Shown here piece by piece: positions 9,631-22,060 of a stretch of 64,000 nt of DNA (position 1 is its first letter; every line of letters starts with the position of its first letter). The stretch lies in assembly GCA_033807775.1 (NCBI GenBank), contig CM066319.1, forward strand, positions 164,342,361-164,406,360, in the 5' to 3' direction. The notes beneath the pieces were generated by a model, which was given only the letters and a program-made list of their open reading frames with translations, was not told where the DNA came from and made no database searches. The position numbers were made by a program, and so were the translations under genes. This stretch comes from Saussurea involucrata. Its lineage: Eukaryota > Streptophyta > Magnoliopsida > Asterales > Asteraceae.

Positions 9631-10758
9631 AATATATATATATATTAAAGGAGAAGCCAAAGTGAATGATGTGACATCTCCTAAACACTATATACCTATC
9701 TTTCTTTTTTCTTAGATTTTTGGTTTTTTAAAATACTTGATATGTTAAAGACCTTAATGCCATTCTATGAAAAATGTATTTTTCACTGAAAGGAGTGTAT
9801 TTTGGTAATTTTGGCACCACTTTAAAATAACTTTCAACACCTAAACCGTCCATCTTTCTATATTAATCATTTCTTTTATTGCAATTTATGAAAATAAACC
9901 ATTTATTTTCACTTCTTTTTGTTATTAACCATTCATATTTTCACATTTATTTCATTAATCATCCATTTTCCTTTATTTAAGCACAAATATATTTTTTGGA
10001 TATGTTATTGGTCTTTTTACTTCTTTGTAATACAACAACCTATATCTCATTATTTCCTTCTAGCACAATTTCTCTCACTAAAAGATCAATCTAGGGTATG
10101 GACTTTTGTTTATAGTCAAGTTCTTTGATATTTTGTTGATTTCATATGATCTTTATGTTTTTGTCTGTAGTAAGTGACACAAGCAGAAACAACCTCTAAA
10201 GATCACCAAATGTGTAAAGTTTCATCACCACGTACACATATACATTACTACATGTAAGGCTTTCAGTTAACTACTTCTTCATTTCAATCTATTTTGATTT
10301 TGTATATTTTAAAATTTCATTATGTATTATTACTTTAACCCTCATTTTTATATATTTTCTCAGGAGCATAACCCACAAGCTAAAAGAAAATTTGTGTATT
10401 GTTTTTTCAAGTATTACATTGTTTCTCGCAAAGGGGGTTGTGTACAATTATAAATTGTATTTTGTTATTTTGACAAATCATGATCATGGGTTTGTTTTAT
10501 TTGATAAAGTTTGATATGTTTTTCTATTCATTTTTATGTTTTTAGTTGGATCATGTGTATTATGATTTTTGATAATACGATGAGTTGATTACGTTTGTTT
10601 GTTTGGAATTAGCAACTAAAATATATGCATAGTAAAGGTTTTGACGACCTTCAAGAATACATGCAAGGGACTTTAACAACATCCTTCAATGTTATTTTCT
10701 TTTGATAAATTAGAAACTGTAGTTTGTGTTTGTAACATGAATCAATATACAGTCAAAA
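9631..10758. other. AT-rich sequence, unclassified
   Basis: No gene recognised. The start (TCAATATATAT, then AAAGGAGAAGCCAAAGTGA and ATGTGACAT) is reminiscent of 5' ends of plant Helitrons, but I cannot find a hairpin plus CTRR 3' end, so no call is made. Confidence 0.3.
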
Positions 10759-12190
10759 TGTAACAACCCACACCAAACAAACATGCCAAAAGCTACTTCT
10801 TTAAATCAAAACGCCAAAATGGTTCGCGGAAATAACCCTAACTACAGCTGAGAGATGAATCTAAATATATTAAAAAGGAAAGTCTTCTAGTTCCTTCTAG
10901 ACGCAAGCTTCAGCTCACATCTTGCCCTTGCCCTTACTCGAACCCTCAACTGCCTGTTTACGTTTTACATTTTGAAAAGCGAGGGTTAGACCATGAGGTC
11001 TAGTGAGATCCCTCTTGCTACCAACACCACACCACGATTATCAACTAAAGAGAGATTATAAGCATTTATAAACAGTCACACCCATAATAGTTTAAGTACA
11101 CGCACAACACTCTATTGATGGCTCATGCTTTGGTCACGCACACACTTGTGACTACGTGTTAGGCGTTTTCCGGGCTCACGGATTCCGGGTCCTGGTCTTC
11201 CGGACACTCCACAATTCCGGACTTATCCGGATCCCCACCTTTTTCGGATTCATTCAGGAAACGCATCAGGACTCAGGCGTTTTTCGGGTTCATGCACCAG
11301 ACACGAAGAACCCACTGAAAATAGATCTCCAATCCCAACTCGGTCCACCACAGATTGGTTTTGGGACCTATAGTTGCATAAACTAACACCCTTAATCCTT
11401 TCCCACACCGATTGATACATAAATCAATCAATCAACCACCACCTTACCCAAAAGGGTTATCGACCACTTAGAACTCTAAGGAGAGATTTTCTTGGCACTA
11501 AGAAGTTCAGCGAAGGAAGAGCACTTCAAAAATGAAGTACGGTTTCTTATTTATACTGCATGCATTAAATGCAAGTCAGTACACCTTTACACGTGTCAGC
11601 ACTTGGTTGGTTGCATGAATTTGACTTTAGCAAACATGCTCTTGGCCGCATGATGAACAGTGTAGTTGGCAGAGTGGTTTGTACGATCCTAGACAAAGGG
11701 ATGTCCTTCTGACAAATCGTACAAAAGCATGCAAGGAGGTAAGACAAAAGTTGCTTGTAGAACAGGATTCATGATCATCGATCGCTGAGTTGATATTTAT
11801 CAGGGAATGATAAATGTCAGCTCTCGCTGAAGTCTTCTACTTGAAACTTCGCGTGAAATGGACAAGTCTTGGCTTCACTGATATCCGCATCAGGTCACTA
11901 GTAGACTTGGTCACTGGGTTGTCAGCTTGGTCTTCGATTTCAGCTTTGAACTCTATTGTCGCGAATCTTGTCTTCAGGGATCACAAGTAAACTATTACAT
12001 AATGAAACTATCAGCGATCATCAGTGAGACTGAACAGGCTCAGGGCTCACTGATGTACATGTATCGCTGAAGCATAATTTAAAAAGCGTAAGTTTCACAT
12101 CAGGGATACTAAACAGACTTAGTATATTTTCTTAGATGGTGAAACTCTGATACATATAATTTACTTATGATTTTCACTAAGTGATTCTAA
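10759..12190 (-). mobile_element. Decayed Gypsy-type LTR (possibly solo)
   Basis: It opens with TGTAACAACCC, the form of the 3' LTR end seen on the minus-strand Gypsy elements here. It carries the shared stem-loop at 10985-11007, then at about 11165-11300 a cluster of TCCGGA-type palindromic words as in element Z. No tRNA primer site precedes it, which favours a solo LTR. The right limit is uncertain; 11760-12130 has many ATCAGCGATCATCAG-like words. Confidence 0.45.
10985..11007 (-). other. LTR stem-loop box (CTAGACC/GGTCTA form)
   Basis: On the minus strand CTCACTAGACC TCAT GGTCTAACC forms a seven-pair stem. It differs from the chromovirus version by paired changes in both arms. Confidence 0.6.
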
Positions 12191-12199
12191 GGATCATCA

Positions 12200-12975
12200 T
12201 CAAATCACTGAAGGGTTTGGATCAACAGGCGGCACGTTAGCCGCCTCTTTGTAGTCATTGAATCCCATTCCCATATTCTTGGGCCGCAACTTTGCTTCAA
12301 TCGGAGCAACGATACCTTGTGTATTCCGCCCTAATCCGCCTCCTTTATACCCCGTTTTCTCGAGAAATTTCATCCCTATTCCTTTCGTATGCTTCTCGAA
12401 AACGCCCACATTTCCGTCATCTTTCGCGTCTCTCGTTCCTAGTCCTATTCGCGATGACTTTTTGTTTAACCGGAATTTCTCCATTTCCTTTTCCCTCCTC
12501 TAAAGTGCACCTTCTTTGATCATCTTACCAAATGTAGTAGGAAGAAAGTCGACTTTTTCATCTTCTTCTTTACCCGTGTTTATGTCTGAATGAAAACCGA
12601 GCCGTGGATCAGAAGGGGCTTAACCAGATGCCCTGAGACCTAAACCAGAGCGGCTACCATCATCTTGATTATCTTTTTCGTTCTCCTCTTTTGGGTTTTT
12701 ATCGATTTCTTCACTCGGCATCACGATGCCACTAGATACGAAATTGAGTGGTTTGGTAAGATCCTGTTTTCAGGAAAAATCTTTCTTTCGTTTTTTCTTG
12801 CCGGATCCGCCTTCGGAGTCACTGTCGGTGTCGTCGGAAGCGAATATACCGTAGAGCACATCGTCTTTGCTTTGATGACGGTTTTCTTTCCGTAGTAAAA
12901 GTCACCGCCTATCCATTGATCATCTTCGTAGTCGTTTTCCATTCCGAACCTCTCCATTTCCTTGTCTTCCTCCAT
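12200..12975 (-). pseudogene. STIPL1: Broken copy of the G-patch splicing factor STIP/TFIP11
   Basis: Read from 12975 downward, the N-terminus (MEEDKEMERFGMENDYEDDQW, GGDFYY) is followed, after a frameshift near 12865-12895, by KDDVLYGIFASDDTDSDSE, a Lys-rich stretch, QDLTKPLNFVSSG, VDFLPTTFGKMIKEGAL and then the G-patch ([36 protein letters not shown]). This order matches the N-terminal third of plant STIP/TFIP11, a nuclear spliceosome-disassembly partner of the helicase Prp43/NTR complex. The copy is inactive: one frameshift, a TAA at 12620-12622, a TAG at 12500-12502, and a stop shortly after the G-patch where the remaining about 600 residues should be. The parent gene must lie elsewhere. 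Identification is from memory of the family and is strong for the G-patch block. Confidence 0.85.
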
Positions 12976-13640
12976 GACTCTTCAGAAATTAACCTACAAA
13001 AAGAAGAACCTCAAGTTGTGTTGCTGAAAACCAATAATATACAAACACTGAATCATGGGAGTTGTTTTTCTATATAATTAAAGGTGGATTTTCATACGAA
13101 GTATATAATTAAACAAAAACTAACGCATGATTATTTACTAACAACAACTATTAGTTACTACATTTATACCCTGAATTAATATCAAAGTGGAGTAATAAGA
13201 TTTTATTTAAAAACTAGTCAAGCAAATAAAGATTATTATAAAATGTCGATGTACCAGAGTATATACACTGCTAATCCAGTTGGATAGTCTCAAGTCAAGA
13301 ATTAATGAACAACAAATAAAGACCCTAACTTTTTTTTAAAGGGTGTCCTAAGCTATGTCTAGACTAATCCCTTGACAAATTATGACCGTAAGACATCAGC
13401 CTTGATTAAACACTCAGTGGCCACAATTGTTGTGTACGCTTGGTATCAAACCCTGGGCAAATTGGATATTCCACCACATCTCCCGGGCCTTAAAGCAATA
13501 AAGTTCAAAAAAAGCCCTAGATAAAATTAAGAACAACAAACAAACTAAATGCAAGTAGAAACCAAATTTGAAACGGAGAAGAAAGTGCGATAACAGAGAA
13601 GAGTAGAAGCAGTGACGATGCGTGATTGCCAGAAAACGAG
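12976..13640 (-). other. Possible 5' leader/intron of the STIP pseudogene
   Basis: Just upstream of the ATG the minus strand reads TTTTTGTAG then GTTAATTTCTGAAGAGTC ATG, a good 3' splice site followed by a short leader. This suggests a genomic rather than a processed copy. The rest is AT-rich and contains a SINE-like insertion. No independent gene is seen. Confidence 0.4.
13330..13492 (-). mobile_element. SINE-like sequence
   Basis: On the minus strand a head with GGTTTGATACC (one mismatch to the pol III B box) and a body of about 150 bp end in an A-rich tail (poly-T at 13330-13337 on the + strand). The A box is weak and the target duplication unclear. Confidence 0.4.
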
Positions 13641-13936
13641 AGGGGCGACTGTTTTTGTGATTGCTTATTTAAAAGTACTTATGCTTTGATGTAAAAGTGT
13701 TAATTAACTTATGTGGTGTCAAACCGGAGTTTTATAAAAAAAGTGTTTAGATTAGCTTATAGTGGTAACAAAACGTAATAAGCTAATAAATTGATATTTA
13801 GAGAGTGCTTGAGATTGCTTATACATGTAAAATAACCAAAAAGTATAAATAAGCAATTCCAAACACCCCCTAAAGACTGAAAACGTAATGAACAGTTTTC
13901 CTTTTTAACCATCCAAACACTGAAAACTTTTTTATT
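13641..13936. mobile_element. MITE remnants ending CCAAACACCCCCT
   Basis: AAGCAATTCCAAACACCCCC, reverse complement GGGGGTGTTTGGAATTGCTT, is a Tourist/hAT-like terminus. It ends near 13870 and again at about 14000, 15800 and 35500. A partner end (GACTGTTTTTGTGATTGCTT) lies at 13647. Boundaries are approximate. Confidence 0.45.
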
Positions 13937-15750
13937 ACGGGTACCACACCAGAATAAGTTAATAAACACTTTAAATAAGCAATTCCAAACACCCCCTAAA
14001 GAAAAATCTACCATGTCGATAGTAAACCACAGTCCCACTTTTCCTACTAGTCCAAAAACCTAAGTTCGACACCCTAAACCGAAAACGAACTTAAATCTCA
14101 CGATTTCCAATTTGTTGTGAGGTGAAGGTAAAACTAACACCAAAACTAGAAGATATGGTTGAAGTTAGGGTTTTGTAAGTACGTTAAGAGAGAAACAAGA
14201 GGTTAGATTCAACAAAGCGATGAAACTAGGGTTTCGTTTGAGAAACAAAATCAAATATTGCAGTCTTAGATCCAACATACCTTGGTGAAAATCGACAGAA
14301 TGCAAGGATGCGCAACCTGAGTTAATCTTCTGGTGTATTAGTTCACGACATTGATTGAAACTAGCCGAAAAAGATTGATGAATTTTGTGTTTAGAAGAAA
14401 AAAATAGGCGGTGTTGTTTTTAATGAGAATAAATGTAGTTTTAAGTCCTTATGCTTATCTTTTTATCATTTTATATCCTTTTACTTACACTATTACCATT
14501 TTAAATTCTTGGGCTTCACGTAAATATACAAACTAAAAATACTTTTATTTAATTTTCTTTTCTTTTTCTAACTTAAATAACCCATACAATTAAATAATAA
14601 CTTAAATTAAAATTAAAATTTACATTTTTAAGCATTTAATTAAGAGTGAATTACATATTTGGTCCCTCGTGAATAGTTGCTTTTCACTTTTTGTCCCTCG
14701 AAAGCTAAAAGTACACTAATGGTCCAAAAATCGTGTTTTAGAGCCCAAATTGCTCCCTCCTACTAACACCGTTAAATGAGGCCTCCGTTAAGTTGGTCAT
14801 GTGCCCCTCACGTGAGGGGTAATTTGGTCACTTTATCCTTTTTCCTCCCATCTCCTTCCTCACCAAGAACACCATCCGTGGCCACCATTAACCACTACCA
14901 CACCGACTTCACAAAATCGGTAAAAAAAATCCTAAATCCTTATAAAATAAAACCCCAAATCAATCCTTAAAATCAAAACAAAATCAAACCCTTTAGCAGC
15001 TCCTCCTTCTTCTTCAAGATCTGAATATGTTGAAACCCTAACTTATTCTCTTAACAGCCCATCACCCTTCAAGATCTGCACATGCTAAAACCATAACGCG
15101 TTCCATTAGTTGTCTCTCCCCCTCTCCATCGATCTACGTTGCACCAAATTTATGTTCCGCCTACCATTAGTCGAAGAATGAACATAGGGAAGTAAAAGAC
15201 GACAACGATTGCTTCTGTGAACTCCATCCCCTTATCCCTTCTCGATCGGTGCCCAGATTGAGCTTCTTCCCTCTTTCAGATGGTCTTGGTTTACAAACTT
15301 AAAGGTCTTAATTTTGAACATTCAGATCAAAAACACTTCAACAAATCAACAAATGATGAAAATTGAACTGTCCAGACTTAGGGTTTTGATTTTGATCAGA
15401 TTCTTAGATGTAGATTTTACATTTTAGCCTTTTCTTATGAACTTGATTTGTATGAATAATTTTGGATTCTTGGTTTCATGTTCATCCTATGTGTTTTGTT
15501 CTTTGTTTTCATTCATGTAAATCAATTTAAGATTTATGTTCTTCTGTTTTTTGTTTTAACATGGTGGGGGCTTTTTCACTTTTTGTGTAATTTAATTATT
15601 ATTTTTTGGAGACGGGTTTTAATGGTCTTGATGGATAAAAAAATTCACATATTTGTATCTTATCAACGTTCTTGAAAGTGGTGGTGAGGATGAAGATGAA
15701 ACAGGTAAAAAGGCAAAAATGCCCCTCGGGGTGAGAGGCGCATGGTACAT
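13937..15750. repeat. Tandem unit 1 (of three)
   Basis: It starts with ACCACACC...AATAAGTTAATAAAC, runs through a leader-like part (CCATGTCGATAGTAAACCAC, then ACTAGGGTTTCGTTTGAGAA), an AT-rich part, then a part starting TTGGTCCCTCGTGAATAG, and ends at ATGGTACATCTAACGG. The same order recurs at 15751 and 35443. This copy is shorter, lacking about 0.3 kb at its right end and centre. Confidence 0.85.
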
Positions 15751-16483
15751 CTAACGGAATAAGTTAATAAACCCTTTAAATAAGCAATCCCAAACACCCC
15801 TAAAGAAAAACCTACCATGTCGATAGTAAACCACATTCCCACTTTTCCCACTAGTTCAAAAACCTAAGTTCGACACCCTAAACCGAAAACGAACTTAAAT
15901 CTCAGGATTTCCAAACTGTTGTGAGGCGAGGGTAAAACTAACACCAAAACTAGAACGAATAATAAATTCGACAAAATATATGGTTGAAATTAGGGTTTTG
16001 TAAGTACGTTAAGAAAGAAAGAAGAGGTTAGATTCAACAAAGCGATGAAACTAGGGGTTCGTTTGAGAAACAAAATCAAACATTGCAGTCTTAGATCCAA
16101 CATACCTTGGTGAAAATCGATAGAATACAAGGATGTGCAACCCAAATTGATCTTCTGGTGTATCAGTTCACGACATTGATTGAAACTTGGCGAGGAAGAT
16201 CGATGAATTTTGTGTTTAGAAGATAAAAATAGGCGGTGTAGTTTTTAATGAGAATAATTGTAGTTTTAAGTCTTTGTGCTTATCTTTTTATCATTTTATA
16301 TCCTTGTACTTACATGTTTACCATTTTAAATCCTTGGCCAACAATCTATTGGGCTTCACTTCAGTTGTTGCACACGTCAAGTCGTCAAACCAAAATTTGA
16401 TTGTTCTTTTATTTTTATTTTTCTTTTTCTTTTTCCTTTTTTTGTTGCTGCCCACGAAAATATACAAACTAAAAATACTTTAT

Positions 16484-16675
16484 TGTTGAAGGATTATGTG
16501 CCATCATCAAAAGGAATTGATTGAGATAATATTTCCCTAGTATTAGAATTTACCATAATGAATGTTTCCATTTCTTTGTAAACTCCTCCCTATTTAAAGG
16601 GCTTATGAGTAATGAGAAAGATATATTCATTCTCTCTATTTACTGTTGTTCTGTCATGTTGATTTTCCTATAACA
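16484..16675 (+). repeat. 5' LTR of the short-LTR copia element
   Basis: 192 bp, TG...CA ends. It is followed by TTATCAGCACG, the primer-site region. A TATTTAAAGG box at about 16591 may be its TATA element. Confidence 0.95.
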
Positions 16676-16969
16676 CGTTATCAGCACGTAAGCTCATAAT
16701 TCATTGTCTTTATCGTCCACCGCTAAAGAACTACTATGTCGATAGACTGACGTTGTTGAATGGCTTGCTTCCCGGTTCCACTACTTCAAGTTCAATTCAA
16801 GTAAGCATTTATATGTCTTCATCTTTGTATTTATGAAAAGATTACGCTGCTTGCGTTTTTGCTTCGTTATTCATCGTTTGTCGCCACATTTATCATATAT
16901 TATCGTACGTTTTATGTCAACTCATTATTCATATAAGTATTCTAAGACCATATTAAAATAAACATGCAG
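16676..16969 (+). other. Leader region of the short-LTR copia element
   Basis: It begins with CGTTATCAGCACG just after the LTR. No gag ORF is recognisable before the LINE-like insertion. The last ten bases, AAACATGCAG (16960-16969), are the left target duplication of that insertion. Confidence 0.6.
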
Positions 16970-17001
16970 TTTTTTTTTTGAAACAAACATAACATTAAAA
17001 A

Positions 17002-17607
17002 TCAACGGTTACAGGAAACATTAAAACAACATGGAATGAAAGCCTTAAAAACAACGTAATATTTCGGACAAGATAAAAAACGAAAGTGTCTCGTAGTCAA
17101 GTGAGCCACTTCGTTAACTTGTCTATCCACCGCATGAATCAAGATAAACTCCCGACGAACCTGAACTTTCCGAGGAAATACAAGGTCCCTGCAGTTCCAA
17201 CTGGAGGCGATCAATGAATTGATTCCTCTTCTTTTTTCCAAGATCACATTCTGAAGGTAAGGAGAAACAGTGGGAAGGTGCCACCTTTCTTTAACGATTT
17301 CCTCCTTTTTAATAGTGGACATGGTCCACTTTACTTTCTTGATTTTTCCTAACTGCAGATCTTGCCAAATAACCGAGATGAAATTATTATTCTTACATTG
17401 GTTGTGGTGGTATCGGAATTTCCAACGTTTCCGGTATTTCCACATTTTTACTACCCTTAACGTTACCATGTACTCTCCAGAACCTTTGACAATTTCACCA
17501 TAGTCGTTGTCGAAAAAGTCGTGGAGATTAGTGGCGATGGTATCACTAAAAAACGTCATTACGGTCGTCTCAGAAAGGATGGGAAACCAAACGAGATTTA
17601 GATCCAC
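17002..17607 (-). pseudogene. Possible LINE 3' end (RNase H-like remnant)
   Basis: The 201-residue minus frame ends about 25 bp before the poly-A. Residues around 140-170 (NCRDLV, then FILIHAVDRQVNEVAHL) resemble the 'H-x-x-R-x-x-N-x-VAHxLA' end of the RNase H domain of plant LINEs. The remainder is not recognisable and the usual catalytic Asp/Glu residues are not evident. It is most likely a decayed tail of ORF2, not a host gene. Confidence 0.4.
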
Positions 17608-17981
17608 AAAAGGGATTTAGCCACAAAGGGTTTAGCCACAAAGGGATTTAGAAGATGAGATTTCTATTGTAACACCCTAAAAACAGGGCCAATTTAAAAC
17701 TTAAAAATTGCCACAAGTTATGATCATAAAACCTAAAACTTCTATAACCTGAGGATCAAATGTAAAGGTTTTATATACAACATATCTTAATTCAAATAAC
17801 CTATTAATCTAATCATACATCATAATTAGATTAATTAAGTTATCTAATCCTTTGTCCCAAAAGCATCCAAAATAGCTAGATCCTCCATTATCTCTAAGTT
17901 GAGTTTTTCCAAAAATCCTCATCACACCTTCCCTCTTATTTCCCGGAGCTTGTACCTGGTAAGAAAATTCAACTTTAAAAC

Positions 17982-18002
17982 ATTAGGCTTTCGCCTAGTG
18001 AG
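17982..18002 (-). other. LTR stem-loop box (chromovirus 3' LTR)
   Basis: On the minus strand CTCACTAGGC GAAA GCCTAAT gives a five-pair stem closed by a GNRA-type tetraloop. Confidence 0.65.
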
Positions 18003-19004
18003 AATATTCAAATCAAATTAAAGTTAAACAATTAAAATCTCAACAGATACAACAAACCTGTTCTCGCCCATCTTACCGTACAATAACTTCTTTCAATACT
18101 AGGAATCTACCCCACTCCCATACTTATGACTAATTCGTCTAGCCATAACCACACTACCAAGAGTCTACTATAAATCATCCCGGATTCAAAGTCAAAACTC
18201 TTATCTAAGAAATTACAAGTCAAAACCTGCCTATTTCTTATTACTCTTTTCATAATTCGGAAATCTCTGATCTTCCCTGTAACAATGGAAATCTCCGATC
18301 TTCCATTTGAAATAGGAATTACAAATCAAACTCTGCCTATTCCACATTTCATATTTTCCTCACCTCAGAATCAATGGTCCCAATGGGATTATTATATCGC
18401 GATAAACAACCGGGACCCCCGATGATTCAAGGCACACTCAATTACTAAAAATTACATCCCTTTGGTCAATGGCAAGTATTCGGTTCCCATTAGACCGTAC
18501 CCAAGTGCCTCCGATGACCGGATGCCTATTTTTAGTAATTACAACATAATACATAAGTATTATAACTCTTATCAGTGTATATGCATAACACACAATGTAA
18601 TTCATTCTATATATGTATTTATAAAGAATCTTAATAATTCTAGTACCTCGACCTCTTGGCTATCCCCTCTTTGCAATTTAGCACGGGGACCAACATAGCA
18701 TAACTTTTAAATCATCTAACTGGACTCTTTACTGATTAAGACGAGTCGTTTATTTATCATGTTTAGACATACATATTACATATCTATTTCAATATTAATT
18801 GTTGAACTTTAAAGAGAGTTAAATAAACTCACCTGGTATGAAGTCACTCTTCTTTTTAATTCTTTTAAAAACGTAAGGACTTCTGTCTTCACCACCACAG
18901 TTTACTGTAATACCCAATACACAAATATACTGATATTATTTTACAGAACAAGACTTTCTAAGAACTAAGAATCCTTAATCTCTAAAATCTACGTCTCAAG
19001 TCGC

Positions 19005-19265
19005 AACCAACTAATATTCAAAACCCTTGTCGCAATACACTGTGCCAAGTCACAACCAACTACTGCGACTTCAACACCAAATCGCAACCCACTATTGCGA
19101 TTCCAAACCCAAGTCGCAACCTTCTATTGCGATTTCGACACCAAGTCGGAATCAACTGTTGCGACTCCAATGCCAAGTCGCAACCCTCTATTGCGATTCC
19201 AAACCCAAATCGCAACCGTCTATTGCGACTTGCTTGAATGTCGCAATGGCGACTTGTTTGAATGT
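19005..19265. repeat. 32-bp GTCGCAA/TTGCGAC minisatellite (3' LTR)
   Basis: About seven copies of a 32-bp unit, each with GTCGCAA or ATCGCAA followed after 7-8 bp by TTGCGAC or TTGCGAT, so every unit is itself palindromic. A near-identical array lies in the other LTR. Confidence 0.9.
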
Positions 19266-19919
19266 CTCAATCCTCTGCAATTTATCTAAAACCCAGATTT
19301 TATACTTTTAAGTTATGTTTGGTTCTGTAAATATGCAGATAAGTTTACTACCATAAACAACAACTATACATAAACCTAAAATTCTCATATCATACAAAAA
19401 TCCCAAAACCCACTTCCACAACTTATATTAAAACTTAATACATATAAGTATGGATTTGTATAGAATAGATTACCTTTTGATTCTTCAAGCTAAACACAAT
19501 CCAGAAGATTTTTCAGCTAAAACCCTTTTTTCTTTCCTTCTTTTTCGTTTCTATCTCTCCCTCTCTAATTCTCTTTCGTACTCCAGTATACACACACACA
19601 AAACAAATATGAAGAAAATATCTTCCAATTCATCCAAAAAGGTGAAATGAGGCGGTGGTTAAGTTTAAGTGTCACCAAATTTGACTAAATCAAACCCCAT
19701 ACTTTCATCACATAATCAACTTTAACCCCTCATCTTAACAATTAAAATTAAAGTTTACCCCTTAACTTATAATTCCATAAAAACGATTTAACGTAACTTA
19801 TTCGGGGTTAAACTCTAAAAATTAATTTGTCAAATAAATAATCATAACTTATCGATTAATTATACTCAATTAATTAATAAAACCCATCATCGTTATTTAT
19901 TAAAATTCGAGATGTTACA

Positions 19920-19936
19920 ATACTCCCCAACTTGGA
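19920..19936 (-). other. Polypurine tract of the chromovirus
   Basis: AAGTTGGGGAGTAT on the minus strand lies directly before the 3' LTR. Confidence 0.8.
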
Positions 19937-19961
19937 AATGATTTCGTCCTCGAAATCAAAG

Positions 19962-22060
19962 CTAAGTAAATAAATGAGGATATCTAACTTTCATATATTC
20001 CTCTGACTCTAAGGTCACATTAGCACCTCGATGATGCTTCCATTGAACTTTCAACATTACCATCTCTTTACCACTTCGTAACCTCTTAACTGACTTTTCC
20101 AGAATTGCCTCTGGTTCCTCTACACATCGGCTACCTTCATCCACCCTTACATCAGTAAGTGGAATCACATCTTGTTCTTCGGCTAAGCATTTCCGAAGAT
20201 AACACACATGAAAAGTATTATGGATCCCTTCCAGCTCAGGTGGAAGATCCAGTTGATACGCTTGAAGACTAACTCTTTTGGTAATAGTGAATGGTCCTAG
20301 AAAACGAGGACTTAATTTCCCACGCTTTCCAAACCGAATCACACCTTTCCATGGGGATACTTTAAGCATTACACGCTCCCCAACTTGAAATTCTTTTGGT
20401 CTTCTTTTCGGATCAGCATAGCTTTTCTGTCTATCTTGAGCCGCTTTCATATGCTGCCGAATTTCCTTTACTTTGTCCGCGGTTTGTTGCACAAGTTCCG
20501 GACCAGCGAACTGTTTCTCCCCGGCTTCTAACCAGCACACCGGAGTTCTGCATTTCCTACCATACAATGCCTCAAAAGGTGCTCTTCCAATACTGGAATG
20601 GTAACTGTTGTTGTAAGCAAATTCTACTAACGGTAGATGAGAATCCCAGTTACCTCCAAAATCTAGCACACACGATCTAAGCATATCTTCCAAAGTATGT
20701 ATTGTTCTTTCACTTTGGCCGTCAGTCTGTGGGTGATAAGCAGTACTCAGATTAACCCTCGTACCCAACTCTTCTTGAAGCGACTGCCAAAATCTGGAAG
20801 TAAACCGACTGTCACGATCAGACACAATAGACACCGGTATACCGTGTCGTGACACTACTTCATCAATGTATAGTTTTGCCAATCTATCTATTGGTGATGC
20901 TTCTTTCATAGCTAAGAAATGAGCACTCTTCGTCAGTCGATCGACAATTACCCAAATGGTATCGTTACCTCTTTGCGTCTTTGGTAACTTTGTCACAAAA
21001 TCCATGGTAATCTTTTCCCATTTCCACTCCGGAATTTCCAAAGATTGAAAACTTTCGTATGGTCTTTGGTGTTCTGCTTTTACTAACGAACAAGTTCCAC
21101 ATATCTCTACTTTTCGTGCCACATCAACCTTCATAGCCGGCCACCAATAATGCAACTTCAAATCTCTATACATCTTGGTACTTCCCGGATGTATAGAATA
21201 CTTGGATCTATGCGCATCTTCGAGAATAAACTCCCGGTTTCCACCTATCTTTGGTACCCAAACACGGCCTTGGAACAACTTAATTCCACGGCTATCTTCA
21301 GTCAACTGAAGATGTTGTTTGCTCATAACTTCTTCTTTCAAGTTGTCTTCTAACAGAGCTTCCACTTGGGCGGCTTTTATTCTTTCAATCAAACTTGATA
21401 TTACATCAATTCTGGCGTTTGTCGTTTTCACACACCCACTATACTCTTTTCTGCTCAAGGCATCGGCTACAACATTTGCTTTACCTGGATGGTAATGCAA
21501 TTCACAATCATAATCTTTCAACAATTCAAGCCATCGCCTTTGCCTCATGTTCAACTCCTTCTGATCAAAAACATGTTGCAGACTTTTATGATCAGTAAAG
21601 AGTGTACACTTCGTTCCATAGAGATAATGACGCCACAGCTTTAAAGCAAACACAACCGCTGCTAATTCCAAATCGTGGGTAGGATAATTCTTTTCATGTT
21701 CTTTCAACTGTCTTGACGCATAGGCAATCACCTTGCCTCGTTGCATCAATACACATCCTAAACCCATCTTAGATGCGTCACTATAGACTACCAAATCTTC
21801 AGTCCCTTCTGGCAATGCAAGAATAGGAGCTTCACACAACTTCTGCCTTAAGGTTCTGAAAGCTGTCTCCTGCTTTTCGGTCCAAACAAACTTCACATTC
21901 TTACGAGTCAACATCGTTAAAGTAGAAGCAATCTTTGAGAAGTCTTTAATAAACCTTCTGTAATAACCTGCGAGACCCAAGAAACTTCTTATCTCAGATG
22001 CGCTTTTCGGAGTCTCCCAATTCATCATCGCTTCTATCTTTGCTGGATCTACTTTCACCC
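19962..22060 (-). pseudogene. pol: Chromovirus RNase H, integrase and chromodomain
   Basis: This frame takes over at [10 protein letters not shown] after the frameshift. Domains in order: end of RT ([12 protein letters not shown]), RNase H ([38 protein letters not shown]), integrase zinc finger (H-x-G and C-x2-C in [11 protein letters not shown]) and DDE core ([34 protein letters not shown], with all three acidic residues present), the GPF-type C-terminal domain, and a short chromodomain at the end ([24 protein letters not shown]). The chromodomain supports a Tekay/Del-type chromovirus, a lineage that integrates into heterochromatin. The frame ends about 40 bp before the 3' LTR. Confidence 0.93.

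Larger units (their letters stand above)
17668..19919 (-). repeat. 3' LTR of the chromovirus
   Basis: About twenty to twenty-five substitutions and two small indels separate it from the 5' LTR. The small ORF at 18462-18698 is repeated in the other LTR and has no coding signature. Confidence 0.95.

Noticed and set aside
9631..10758. Possible Helitron
   Set aside because: The 5' part looks Helitron-like, but no 3' hairpin with CTRR end could be found.
18462..18698. 78-residue ORF, repeated at 25746-25982
   Set aside because: It lies inside the two LTRs of the chromovirus, and is doubled for that reason only.
19005..19265. Regularly spaced palindromic repeats that resemble a CRISPR array
   Set aside because: The unit is 32 bp with no unique spacers, it lies inside a plant LTR, and it is repeated in the partner LTR. 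It is a minisatellite.
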